NCBI RefSeq assembly: GCF_000006445.2 | Contig: NC_006047.2 | Span: 186,001-250,000 of the forward strand | From: Debaryomyces hansenii CBS767 | Taxonomy: Eukaryota > Ascomycota > Pichiomycetes > Serinales > Debaryomycetaceae | Direction of reading: 5' to 3' | DNA length: 64,000 nucleotides | Shown: one piece after another, positions 31,077 to 40,877 of the stretch | How the letters are laid out: every line of letters begins with the position of its first letter | How positions within the stretch are numbered: the stretch's first letter is position 1 | The notes under the pieces: model-generated | Databases searched by the model: none | Told to the model about the DNA's origin: nothing | What the model saw: only the letters and a program-made list of their open reading frames with translations | Made by a program: the position numbers and the translations under genes

Positions 31077-32564
31077 CTATAGCACACTCCATAATTTAAC
31101 AGATCTATCCCAACCACTACTAACAATGAAGCACCCGTCTCCACTAATGTCACAACTCATAACTTTATCACTATGACCTTTTAAACTTTTCACTTTGACC
31201 CAATTATCAGCTGACCATATATTAACCATTCCATCATAAGATGCACTTGCTAAGAAAGTACCGTTTGTATCGAGTTGTTCTGGGTTCTTCTCAAACTCAT
31301 CGGTTACTGTTGTGCTCAATTGTCCCAGTGGCTTGGTATCATCTCTTCTGTGAAAAAATTTAACATCACTAACCAATTTTGTATGCGAAGGGATTGAAAA
31401 TAATTCACCATTCAGGTTCGAATTATCGAATTTACGTATATCCCATATCTTTACGGCACAATCCCCGCTAGCAGTTGCTAAATGGTATCCATTTTGAGAC
31501 CAATCCATACTATATATGCCTTTTATGTGGCCTTGTAATGTTGCAATTGATCTTCCGCACCTCAAATCCCAAATTCTACCTATAGCATCAAGCCCTCCAG
31601 TAGATAAGAGGCCACCGTCAGGGTGGAACGAACCGCAAAATACTTCTTTGGAGTGACCTTCCTGTTGAACCAACGCATCTTGCGGTTTTTCAATGTCCCA
31701 AAGCTTCCACGTCTGGTCAAATGATGTAGAAACTACATACTTTCCTGTAGGATGGAATAACGTTTTGCTTATTCGGTGTTGATGTGCATCTTTTATTGAC
31801 AACGATGGAGTCATTTTCTGTGGTTCTGTATCATCTGAATCAGAAATTGTCCAGAAATTGATATTTCCTTCATTGCCACCAGTAACCATAAACCTGTTGT
31901 TATTATACAAGTCCCAATCTAATGCGCTTACTTTTTCTGCATGATGACCTGGCCCCAGATAATGTTTTGTTTTTAAATCGTCTCTATTCAAAACATAGAC
32001 TGCTCCATCCCAGGATCCACAAGCTATTAGCGAATTATCAGATGAAAATCGCACAGCCGACAAAGTTCTTGTATTTCCAGAGATTAACTGCGTTCCATAA
32101 AGTGTGAATTTAGATAGATTGGAATTTATCGTTCGACGATGTTTCAATGTCTTGATGAAATCCTGTTCTTTCGATAAATTCTTTTGTAATTCATTTCGTT
32201 TCGACGACTTTTGAAGTGAATATTGTAAAAATCTTTTACGTGACTCTAACAAAGCCTCTGAACCTGGAGTATAAAAATCCTCATCTTCATCTTCTTCTAT
32301 ATCTTCATCACTCCCTTCTTCCTCTTTATTATTTTCTTCGACATATGCAAACTTGAAGTTTGTGTTTGGTAATTCAGACACTAACTTTATTAATCTCTCT
32401 CTTCTTTCTGCCTTTCCTTCACCGAAATACGTGATTGGCTCCCCCAATCTTCTCAATTCCATTCGAACTTCCTCATCAATTGTAGGTACATCCTTTGGGT
32501 CCAGTAGGTGAGTACCCTTGTTTATATATGGGTCATTGACAATGGGTATCTCGTCTATCTCCAT
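31077..32564 (-). CDS. PRP4: U4/U6 snRNP protein Prp4
   Basis: 495 residues from ATG 32562-32564 (MEIDEIPIVNDPYINKG); an upstream in-frame TTG is ignored. Prp4 binds Prp3 and the U4/U6 duplex in the tri-snRNP. Near residues 28-65 is the splicing-factor motif (VPTIDEEVRMELRRLGEPIT, then YFGEGKAERRERL). An acidic stretch follows (EEEGSDEDIEEDEDEDFY). The C-terminal 330 residues form seven WD40 repeats, with clear units such as GKYVVSTSFDQTWKLWDI, GGLLSTGGLDAIGRIWDL, GYHLATASGDCAVKIWDI and CFIVSSGWDRSVKLWSV. S. cerevisiae Prp4 is 465 residues. Strong call. Confidence 0.94.
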   Translation of the reverse strand: MEIDEIPIVNDPYINKGTHLLDPKDVPTIDEEVRMELRRLGEPITYFGEGKAERRERLIKLVSELPNTNFKFAYVEENNKEEEGSDEDIEEDEDEDFYTPGSEALLESRKRFLQYSLQKSSKRNELQKNLSKEQDFIKTLKHRRTINSNLSKFTLYGTQLISGNTRTLSAVRFSSDNSLIACGSWDGAVYVLNRDDLKTKHYLGPGHHAEKVSALDWDLYNNNRFMVTGGNEGNINFWTISDSDDTEPQKMTPSLSIKDAHQHRISKTLFHPTGKYVVSTSFDQTWKLWDIEKPQDALVQQEGHSKEVFCGSFHPDGGLLSTGGLDAIGRIWDLRCGRSIATLQGHIKGIYSMDWSQNGYHLATASGDCAVKIWDIRKFDNSNLNGELFSIPSHTKLVSDVKFFHRRDDTKPLGQLSTTVTDEFEKNPEQLDTNGTFLASASYDGMVNIWSADNWVKVKSLKGHSDKVMSCDISGDGCFIVSSGWDRSVKLWSVL

Positions 32565-32709
32565 AATTATAGCGTCAATTTGAGTCACTATTAACAATAA
32601 GTAAGAAAATAAACTCGCTCGAGATGAGATTTTCAACTGAGAACGTTTTGGCGATTGTGGATAAATGCAGCTACATGTTTAATATTATTTATTGTACATA
32701 TTTCGATTT

Positions 32710-33726
32710 CTAATGATTAGATAACACAATTCTTTCAGCATATTGAGCAAAGTTTTCGTTACTATTAACCTTTTCGTTCAAATCAGGTTGACAAAAAACT
32801 GCTAATGTATTCCTAGCAACACTCTTTTGTTGCGAACCTTTTACATAATGTGGGACTGCTTTCAAACTACCCTTAGACACTTCTTGTAAAGCAGAGCCTG
32901 ATTGAAAAGCCAAACAGTCGCTGGGGATATTAACCTTAACAACGTCATTACGCCTGTTACGAATATATAAACCAGCTTCAGGATCGGGAGAACGATTTAG
33001 ACCATGAGTTAAACCCTTCGATTCATCGAGAAATAACGCAGATGTAAGTCCCGTAATACACGAGTGATCTAAATGTTCACCACACCAATCGTCATCACTG
33101 GTTGAATTTCCATTGGATGGGTAATAATGTAATAATCTTGCCTTGGTTGAAGTCGAGTTCTTAACAATTCGTTCCAAGAAGTGCTCTTCGTAATTTGGTT
33201 GGGTTTTAGCTATATATTTATCACAATTCGATGCAACTGTTTGAGCCACATCTATAATTAAATTACATAGCTCTTTACAGTCTCTCTCGAACGTAGATAA
33301 CCCTTCCAATTCATTTGAAGGCCATATGTTCCAAGTAGTATACGTCTTAAAGTCTTTGAATTCATCACAGATACTCTTAATAGGTCCTTCTAGTTCAGGA
33401 TCCTTGTGAAAGGCACAGTTCATATAAAAAGATCCTTTGTTATAGTCAGGGGTGCCATTACTACCTAATGTTTCTTTCCCACAAGACCATCCCGATAACC
33501 ACATGGACTCTTCTGATTCTAAAGTCGACAATTCTTCTTTGGGCAAACTCGCCAATATAGAAGCGCTTTTTAATACTCGTAGCCTCAATTCAAGAAATTT
33601 TTCTGGTAGATCCTTAACGACTATAATGCCTAATGAATCGAGTCCAAATGCTTTCTCTAAAGTGTTAAAATCAATTCCCTTTGATAAATCGTCAAGTGTT
33701 ACAGTCACTGGTCCAGATTGATCCAT
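32710..33726 (-). CDS. 2-oxoglutarate/Fe(II) dioxygenase family protein
   Basis: 338 residues resembling isopenicillin-N-synthase/clavaminate-type oxygenases. The iron ligands are probably His218 and Asp220 (GEHLDHSCITGLTSALF) and His293 (VPHYVKG), with Arg305 (SVARNTLAVF) as the 2-oxoglutarate salt-bridge residue. GLYIRNRRNDVVKVNIPSDC and AFQSGSALQEVSKGSLKAVP match the family's beta-core. The substrate is unknown. Similar proteins are found in many fungi and plants and sit outside the N-terminal DIOX-type subgroup. There is no targeting signal, so it is likely cytosolic. It is head-to-tail with PRP4, 145 bp upstream of the latter's start. Confidence 0.8.
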   Translation of the reverse strand: MDQSGPVTVTLDDLSKGIDFNTLEKAFGLDSLGIIVVKDLPEKFLELRLRVLKSASILASLPKEELSTLESEESMWLSGWSCGKETLGSNGTPDYNKGSFYMNCAFHKDPELEGPIKSICDEFKDFKTYTTWNIWPSNELEGLSTFERDCKELCNLIIDVAQTVASNCDKYIAKTQPNYEEHFLERIVKNSTSTKARLLHYYPSNGNSTSDDDWCGEHLDHSCITGLTSALFLDESKGLTHGLNRSPDPEAGLYIRNRRNDVVKVNIPSDCLAFQSGSALQEVSKGSLKAVPHYVKGSQQKSVARNTLAVFCQPDLNEKVNSNENFAQYAERIVLSNH

Positions 33727-34402
33727 TTCTAGAAACTTGAGTCAATTAGCATAATATTCATTTTAATATCGAAATTGGTATTTTTATACGTCTGTACGAA
33801 CGGCTCCATTGCGCAGATATAATGGAGATTTTCATAAATGTGCTGCATATCAAGACAAAATCAGAGTAATCCACAAATTAATCAATTTTCACGTCTGATA
33901 GCTTATCTTAAACAATTTCGAAACAGATGTCTTGTCCTATCAATCTTATTGTATTTTGACATATTTAAGATTATTTTTGGTATTTTTTGGAATTTTTAAG
34001 ATTCTTATAATATTTTGGCAAAATGAGATAAAACACATACAATAAATTAGTATGATACTCGTCTCTAATACTTTTCAACTTTTAAAAATTCAATCTCTAT
34101 TATTTTATTACATTTTTAGTCTCTCTTTTATAGTTGGCTGAATAATATTGTTGAGCTCCACAGTTTAGTATAATTTTGTTTTTTTCGATATGGTTTCGAT
34201 ATTCCGGAGTTTCTGTATGAAAATACATCGTTCTAACTTCTAACACTTGGATTTTTTTCCTTTTTTATGATAATTATAATTATATGAAAATAGGTTATAA
34301 ATATGATAATTTTATTTGATATTGTATAAAGTAACTATTCGTAAAATAAACTGTATTGTTTAATATATATGAACTCGTGTCTCAAATCAATCGCTAGGAC
34401 AA
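33727..34402. other. Gene-free region before tRNA-Lys
   Basis: 676 bp of AT-rich DNA between the oxygenase start and tRNA-Lys. It has long T-rich runs (around 33960-34010 and 34250-34270). I see no gene. Confidence 0.6.
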
Positions 34403-34503
34403 TCCTTATTAGCTCAGTTGGTAGAGCGTTCGGCTTTTAAGGATTAAAGATTTCTGTCAAAGAGTCGACCGAAATGTCCAGGGTTCGAGCCCCTGATGAG
34501 GAG
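34403..34503 (+). tRNA. tRNA-Lys (TTT), with 28-nt intron
   Basis: The mature 73-nt tRNA is interrupted by an intron at 34440-34467, one base 3' of the anticodon. Acceptor TCCTTAT pairs with ATGAGGA plus discriminator G. The anticodon loop CTTTTAA gives TTT, and the T-arm AGGGTTCGAGCCCCT has one mismatch in its stem. A T10 terminator follows at 34507-34516. The gene is convergent with AXL1, whose stop begins 28 bp after the tRNA end. Confidence 0.94.
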
Positions 34504-34531
34504 TCCTTTTTTTTTTAAATCCGCGACCAAC

Positions 34532-37500
34532 TCAGTTGCAGATATTTTTCTTTAGTGTGCTTTCATCATGTAACTGTTTCCAGTCTGTTAATATTGTTGG
34601 CACCAAATAAGGCTCATTTGAAATATAATTCTCTCCTAGATTTTTGACTATATCATTTCTCTTCATCTTCCTATATTTATTATGATTACTTGAAGTAAAT
34701 CTTTCGATTTTTGATCTATATATCTTCTTCAAAGTGTACATGATTAGTTTTGTTCTTTCATTTTTAACTTTGGGATTCATATTAGGACCACTTTTAGAGA
34801 AATTAGGATCATTATTATTATATTCATCTATCATGTCTTCTAGATTGTTATTACTAACAGGAATTCCTTCTTCAGTCAAGAATTCAAGTATCTGTGTTTT
34901 AAGAGATTTGGACTTGACTTTCTCCTGGCTGAATAAAAGTAGTGAAAGAGAGGATTTCTTTCTAGATTTTATAGATATTCTCGATTTAAAGAATTCAAAA
35001 AATTTATCTTTCGTTAATTCGTCGATTATCAGTAGGTCGATTTCATATTCTCCGTTCATCCCTCCAAAAGTATAAGTTTTGTTAACAATCTTATCGAAAT
35101 AATTTCTGTGCATGTAATACATTTTGCCCTTGGGGAAAACACTACTGCTTTTTACTGGATTTACACCGTATAACTCATTATTTTGAAATAATTCGTCTTT
35201 TTGAGTATTGTGCTTTAAGTAGCTTTCAACAAAGGTTGTTTTGAAACTTTCGAATTTCTCTTCGGAATATTCAAATAGTTTCAACTCTAATTCATATAAG
35301 AAATCCTCTATTTGTGAGTTCAAATAGTGGGGGCTGTGGCTTCCACTAGATATGGTTATGTATATACCGGTAGTGGTTCTAAATAACTTAGAACCACTAT
35401 ATACAAGGTACCCTAACTTTCGTTTTGTTCTTAACTCAGTTGCTGCAAAAATAGATAATATGTGCGCAACAAATTTTGAAATTGACCTATTGAATACATT
35501 GTCTCGACTTCCAATTTGAATATAGTAGAGTATAGTATTTGTTGCACCGTTGTTTGTATCATTATCTTCATATATATAGCTTTTACCTTGTTTCAACAAA
35601 TAACTGGATAGATTTGTTTCTTGGAAGTTATTGATATTGGTTTTCTTTTCGTATCTTCCTAAAGATTGGAGTATTCTAGATATTTTAAAAGCTTCATGAA
35701 TTTTAATATCACCTTGAATAAATATATTTAAATGTTGTAACTCGCAAAAGAGTTCTAAACTTATTACTTCTAAAAGGCTCATATTCATTTCATCTAGAGC
35801 GTCTAGACGCTGCTTAAGGGACCAAATTCCCTCTTCTAGCAAAAATATTGAACCTGCCATAGCCTTGTCAACTCCTCCGGATTTTGAAAAGTCTTCATAA
35901 CGTTTTCTTACGGAGGCTTGGGCTCTTGTAAATTGCCTGTATGGCAAAGTTTTAAAATTTGAAGTAATTTCCTGAATTTTCTCTATGATAAAAAACAAAA
36001 ACATGCTAAACTTGTCCGTGAGTCCGGTGGTTGTGAGTGTAATCGATGGTGAACAGTTTAAGCCTGGAAATAACCCCCAAGAATATCCTACTAATTCTCC
36101 AGGGAATAATTCATGACGCAATTTATTTCCAATTAATTCAACTAATATTTCTATCCCAATAGTGACACTTGGTGATGGATCTAAGCACAAGCTTTGTACT
36201 CGACAAGAAGCTGTAACCTTAGAAGTTGATTCATCAAATTTGTGCCAAATTTCATGAAACTGAGAAGAATCAATAAGCTTAGGCTCTGTTTCTGATATTC
36301 TATAAGCCAGAAAGCCCCAAGATATATTTGAGGCTTTAAGTGAAATATTCTCCACGATAGAGTTTAGGTCCTTTTGGTTATAAGCTAAATAAATATTTGG
36401 CTCTGGGAAGGAAAAATAAGAACAATATTCTAAAGATTTCTTGTTTATGAATAGATTATCTATATCACAGACTGTATATTCAAAGTCGTTATAATGGTCC
36501 TTAGTATTCAACACTATTGAGTTTGCAGAATAACATCTAATCGTATTCACTATAAGTGGATTGGAATCAAGTATCAAGATATTACAATTGGCCGAGTTAA
36601 GGGTTTTCATAGTCGCTGCAATAAATTTTGCAGCCATCAAGCGCCACCATCCTGGGTCCACCTTATAATCACCACTATAATCCAAATCTTCATCCATCCA
36701 ATCATTATAACCTTTCAATATATTCAAAGGGTTTATGACACTTATGTCTTTCTGTAATATCTCAGCCAAAGCTGCAGCTTCTTTCATAGGAGAATTATTT
36801 GATTCTCTATGGATGAAATTCAAAGTTTCAATTGTGGCCATATCAGACAAGTAATGACCCATGGTACTGTAAGAGCAATTTAAAATTATTTGATTGATAT
36901 ACTGGAATATTGACATTAATATTTTCAGAATATTATTTTGTCCCTTACTTGTCAATGTAATATCCAATATCAACACGTCGTCTTGAAATGTTAATGATTG
37001 ACGAAACAGATTTACAGAAAATGCAAGGTCTTCTAATTCAATCAAATAGGCACATAAGGATCCTATTGATTCATCGCCTAATATATTCATCCACGCATGT
37101 TGGTATAATTTATATTCCTTCTGAGATTTCGTTGGTTTCATCGGAAATATTATACGAAGACGTGAATGGGTATCACTTTTGACGAATAGACATTTACTTA
37201 TGTTGCATTGTTTAAAGAGAGGTTCTCTGTATACCATTCTCCAGGATTCGGATAGAATTGAGAATTCAGATAAATGATGTTTCAACAGGTCTGTTTCACA
37301 AGACTTTTTAATTTTGATTGATTTCTTACCAATACTAGAGAAATTCATTAATGCTAGTCTTTGCAAATGGTTCAAAGATTGGGGTCCACTTATAACTAGA
37401 GTCATTTTCTCAGGTAAATAATAGGATTGGTAAAACTTGAATAATTCAGAATATAAATTTAGCTTTAATGACTTGGGAACGTTTTCTAGTGTTTGTACAT

Positions 37501-38110
37501 TTCCAGTAGCGAAACGACTAAAGGGATGACCTTTATTTGATAAAGATTTCAAAGCATGGAAAAAGATCTTCTCTGGAGAACTTAGATTGCAAATATTCTC
37601 TTCGTTGACGGACGATATTTCATTTCTAATTTCATTTTCACGAAATAATGGACTTTTGAAGAAACTGGCAAAATTTCTCAAGACATGATCAAAAATGGAT
37701 TCATCACCATCTTCTTCCATATTAGTTTTAGGGTTTAGGTTTCCTATATTTCCATTAATAACGGGCACTTCAAATTGAAAACAGGTTTGTTCTCCGGTAG
37801 TAAAGGCATTCGTTAGCCCACCATAAGCCTGCACAGTCTCATGGTACAAATTTGGCTTCGGAAATTCCTTTGTTCCCATGAATAAAGCATGCTCACATAA
37901 ATGAGCCAAACCTGGGATATAATCAGGATCATTATGGGAACCAGTCGCAACACATATACTTGCAGATCCAATTTCATTACTGGGATCGGATATTACGAGA
38001 GTTAAAATGCCATTTGCCAATTGAAAAATTCTATGACCACGATTTGAATCGGATAAAGGAACTTTAAAGTCTGTCGGGTATGTTTTTATTGAACGATAGT
38101 AATCTTTCAT
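34532..38110 (-). CDS. AXL1: M16 metalloprotease Axl1-like
   Basis: 1,192 residues (S. cerevisiae Axl1 is 1,208; its relative Ste23 is 1,027). Axl1 makes the last N-terminal cut of a-factor pheromone precursor and separately marks axial bud sites in haploids. The inverted zinc motif is intact: His70-Leu-Cys-Glu73-His74 in GLAHLCEHALFMGT, with the downstream acidic ligand segment NEIRNEISSVNEEN. The start MKDYYRSIKTYPTDFKVPLS and GSHNDPDYIPG match Axl1 style. The four-domain insulysin plan can be followed, and it ends in a basic tail. Ste23 is the alternative, but length and the HLCEH context favour Axl1. Its 3' end abuts tRNA-Lys. Confidence 0.83.
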   Translation of the reverse strand: MKDYYRSIKTYPTDFKVPLSDSNRGHRIFQLANGILTLVISDPSNEIGSASICVATGSHNDPDYIPGLAHLCEHALFMGTKEFPKPNLYHETVQAYGGLTNAFTTGEQTCFQFEVPVINGNIGNLNPKTNMEEDGDESIFDHVLRNFASFFKSPLFRENEIRNEISSVNEENICNLSSPEKIFFHALKSLSNKGHPFSRFATGNVQTLENVPKSLKLNLYSELFKFYQSYYLPEKMTLVISGPQSLNHLQRLALMNFSSIGKKSIKIKKSCETDLLKHHLSEFSILSESWRMVYREPLFKQCNISKCLFVKSDTHSRLRIIFPMKPTKSQKEYKLYQHAWMNILGDESIGSLCAYLIELEDLAFSVNLFRQSLTFQDDVLILDITLTSKGQNNILKILMSIFQYINQIILNCSYSTMGHYLSDMATIETLNFIHRESNNSPMKEAAALAEILQKDISVINPLNILKGYNDWMDEDLDYSGDYKVDPGWWRLMAAKFIAATMKTLNSANCNILILDSNPLIVNTIRCYSANSIVLNTKDHYNDFEYTVCDIDNLFINKKSLEYCSYFSFPEPNIYLAYNQKDLNSIVENISLKASNISWGFLAYRISETEPKLIDSSQFHEIWHKFDESTSKVTASCRVQSLCLDPSPSVTIGIEILVELIGNKLRHELFPGELVGYSWGLFPGLNCSPSITLTTTGLTDKFSMFLFFIIEKIQEITSNFKTLPYRQFTRAQASVRKRYEDFSKSGGVDKAMAGSIFLLEEGIWSLKQRLDALDEMNMSLLEVISLELFCELQHLNIFIQGDIKIHEAFKISRILQSLGRYEKKTNINNFQETNLSSYLLKQGKSYIYEDNDTNNGATNTILYYIQIGSRDNVFNRSISKFVAHILSIFAATELRTKRKLGYLVYSGSKLFRTTTGIYITISSGSHSPHYLNSQIEDFLYELELKLFEYSEEKFESFKTTFVESYLKHNTQKDELFQNNELYGVNPVKSSSVFPKGKMYYMHRNYFDKIVNKTYTFGGMNGEYEIDLLIIDELTKDKFFEFFKSRISIKSRKKSSLSLLLFSQEKVKSKSLKTQILEFLTEEGIPVSNNNLEDMIDEYNNNDPNFSKSGPNMNPKVKNERTKLIMYTLKKIYRSKIERFTSSNHNKYRKMKRNDIVKNLGENYISNEPYLVPTILTDWKQLHDESTLKKNICN

Positions 38111-38422
38111 ATGAAGTCAGTGCTTTAAGAAAAGGAATATAATATAATATAATTAGTTTTAGTTTAGGGAGAGGCATTTCTGGTTTATCAACTGCGATAG
38201 TTCCACATTTTGCAACTATTTCCTAATTTGATGTTGACAATAAACATCACTCAAATTATACTATTAGTATATTTATTACAAGTGATTAGCAAATAGAATA
38301 TATCCAATATAAAACAAACTTTACATAACTATAACTATATATCAATCATCTTCTCTATTGCAGAGTATTTTCTAAGGTAAGATGGGAATAAGATTGGAAT
38401 GACAATAAAAATAAAAAAAGAA
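38111..38422. other. AXL1 promoter
   Basis: 312 bp upstream of AXL1, up to tRNA-Glu. It is AT-rich and includes the A7 run (38413-38419) that terminates tRNA-Glu on the minus strand. I could not identify mating-type control sites with confidence. Confidence 0.5.
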
Positions 38423-38494
38423 TTCCGATACCGGGAGTCGAACCCGGGTTTGCTCGGTGAAAGCGAACCGTGCTAGCCGTTACACTATATCGGA
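38423..38494 (-). tRNA. tRNA-Glu (TTC)
   Basis: 72 nt. Acceptor TCCGATA pairs with TATCGGA with discriminator A. The anticodon stem GTTCG/CGAGC holds loop CTTTCAC, giving anticodon TTC. The T-arm CCGGGTTCGACTCCCGG is intact. A T7 terminator follows on its strand. Confidence 0.94.
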
Positions 38495-38662
38495 GTCTTC
38501 TTGAAGTTCTAATTAGTAAGTAATAATATACGTTCTGCTTAGAAGATCTGCTATCATTTTTTCATCTAAAGATCAATTTTAAGAAAAAAACTACCGTAAT
38601 ATTCTTTGCCTTTTTGCACAACAGAATATTAATAGACATGGTGTATTTGTTATAATTCAAGT

Positions 38663-40042
38663 ATGGCTATTATGGAAATACCCGGTTACTACTATGATGA
38701 AATAAAGAAGAAGTACTTTAAGATAACCAACGGTGGAGTGAGCTCTCAATATCATAATAATATAATACAAGCTAAGAAAAGACGAATTGAGCATGACATA
38801 GAAACAAAAACTATAAACTCTGATATAAAGTCGACTAAAAACACAAGAACAATCAAAGAAATCCAGAAATGGAGACATTATGCCAGTCCGTATAATTTGC
38901 AAAAACTTAGATTAGGTTTTTGTAAGTTAGACAAACTGACCTACGATTTTGAAATGATGAGAGGATGGCACTACTTGAAGACGTTGAAATATGAGGATAA
39001 TAAAATATGGGGAAAATTTAAAGATAAATACTTCATAAGTACCGATGGTTGTGTGATGAACATATCTGCAGTGGACGGGCTAGGAACTTTTTCAACATGT
39101 GCTAGGTGTGATGAATTGAAAATAACGAATTATCATCAGCAATTAACGAATGAGGGTTTCATGATATTCGAACCAACTATTGAAGTACTAGTCACTAATG
39201 GGAAGTTTGTTTTTAAATACATAACGTTTAGCGCATGCGATACAGATATGTTCATGGGATTTTTTAAATTTGAAAGATATGATCCAAAAACAAGGAAACA
39301 GGACCTCAGTCTCAATTTAATACAATATGTCAAAACTATCAACGACAGACGTATAAAAGGTGAGTTAATGCTGATTCTTGGCATCGGGTTAATGAAAATT
39401 GATTCTGATGACTTCCATTATGCGAATGTGGAATTCAAAAACAACTGCAGAATTACGAGTGCATTAATACAGGATAACCAGCTAATACTTGGAACTAACC
39501 GTGGTGATGGTTACTTATTTGACTTTACTAATAGTGGTAAATTTTATAAGTGTAAGAGGTTTACAGTGCGAAAGGGATTATATCTGATTAAAAAGATCGT
39601 AAAAAACGATAGGAATACTTTCATCAGCGGATCAACTAGTAAACTATTTGTCTTAGATAGCAATATGCACATATCTATGGTCATAACTCACGATGATGGT
39701 GTCAAAGATTTTCATGTTCGAGCGAATAGCGATATTATCATTGTTGGCTTGAAATCAATTAAAGTCTACAACTACAATGATCCCCAGTCACAGCCCGTAG
39801 CAATTAAATATTTCAATGATAATATCACTCACCAGATATCGTTGTTTGAAGAAAACTATTTCATGGTAAATCAATCTCACAATGAGATTTTGGTTGTGCA
39901 TTATTCCGATTACAACACTTTTTCGCTAACGCTAGTCAATAGAGGTAGATATTTGGTGAATTTTATAAATCTTTCCTCTGGCATATATATCTTGCATTGG
40001 GATTGCGATGGTAAAAGCATATATGAAATGTATAAAATTTGA
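38663..40042 (+). CDS. DCAF4/WDR21-like propeller protein
   Basis: 459 residues. It opens MAIMEIPGYYYDEIKKKYFK, which closely matches the start of DCAF4/WDR21 proteins (PG-F/Y-Y-Y-D-x-x-K-x-R/K-Y-F-K-I), CUL4-DDB1 substrate receptors in metazoa. Most of the rest is beta-rich repeats like degenerate WD units (LILGTNRGDGYLFDF, FISGSTSKLFVLDS, IIIVGLKSIKVYNY). S. cerevisiae lacks a canonical DDB1-CUL4 ligase, so its partner in this yeast is unclear. The assignment rests on the N-terminal motif and propeller pattern. A cytosolic or nuclear scaffold role is inference. Confidence 0.6.
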   Translation: MAIMEIPGYYYDEIKKKYFKITNGGVSSQYHNNIIQAKKRRIEHDIETKTINSDIKSTKNTRTIKEIQKWRHYASPYNLQKLRLGFCKLDKLTYDFEMMRGWHYLKTLKYEDNKIWGKFKDKYFISTDGCVMNISAVDGLGTFSTCARCDELKITNYHQQLTNEGFMIFEPTIEVLVTNGKFVFKYITFSACDTDMFMGFFKFERYDPKTRKQDLSLNLIQYVKTINDRRIKGELMLILGIGLMKIDSDDFHYANVEFKNNCRITSALIQDNQLILGTNRGDGYLFDFTNSGKFYKCKRFTVRKGLYLIKKIVKNDRNTFISGSTSKLFVLDSNMHISMVITHDDGVKDFHVRANSDIIIVGLKSIKVYNYNDPQSQPVAIKYFNDNITHQISLFEENYFMVNQSHNEILVVHYSDYNTFSLTLVNRGRYLVNFINLSSGIYILHWDCDGKSIYEMYKI

Positions 40043-40877
40043 TAGCTTAGCTGATTATTATGGCCCCATTTTGCTATAGTAAGAATTAGCAACACAATAT
40101 GCCGTCGCTTTTTACATATGGGTAGCTATCAACTTCAGAGAAACACGCACTAAAATTTGCAATTAGGCTTTTTAGTCGTTGCACAATAATGCAATATGGC
40201 CTTATTATATTTCAAGGTTTTAAAAACCAGCGCATATTGCTACAGAAGCTTTTCTGGAATATAAAAGCAGTGTTGAAACAAGAAAGTAATATTAGTGAAT
40301 TATGAAAATGTGTAATATGTAGAAGTATCTAATATATAAGCTTGTTCCTGTATCTTTCAACAAGAATATCGGAAAGCATCGTTAGGAGCAAAGTAATTAA
40401 TTGGAAAAGTAGAAGTATCTAACGAATAAGCCGATTAAATATTGAAATTAGTTTGGAATAATCTTTATTCACGTTAGTCCATTGGAGGCATGGACTGACA
40501 AAAGCAATGAGAACAAAATTGAATAACAAGTAAACACTTTTATTGCAATTAATGAATCAGCTAAGCTTGAGTTGTTCTGAATAGAGAACATAATTTATAT
40601 TAAGTTTTTAGATAAATTATCGAGCTTTAAATAGTCAAATTTAGATGCAAAAAATGACTCATAAACTAAGTATGAATCACATATTATATTTCTGGTTCAT
40701 TAGTGACTCTTTTTTGATTATACTAAAATGAATTAACATGAGTGAAATATGTGTTAGTCATACTTGGAAATAAAATTAGTTTGATATAAAAAGTTATAAA
40801 TTTACACCACAAGCTTGGAATAAAAGCTTAAAGTATTAAATACTAGCTCATATCAATTTTTCAATATTTAGTACGGT
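40043..40877. other. Gene-free region upstream of the TerD gene
   Basis: 835 bp, very AT-rich. The only structure I see is a repeated 23-nt element (see 40319-40431). No protein or tRNA gene is visible. Confidence 0.55.
40319..40431. repeat. Direct repeat, two copies 90 nt apart
   Basis: GTAGAAGTATCTAA occurs at 40319-40332 and 40409-40422. In each case three variable bases and ATAAGC follow, so 20 of 23 positions match. It lies 450-560 bp upstream of the TerD-domain gene. Confidence 0.6.
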
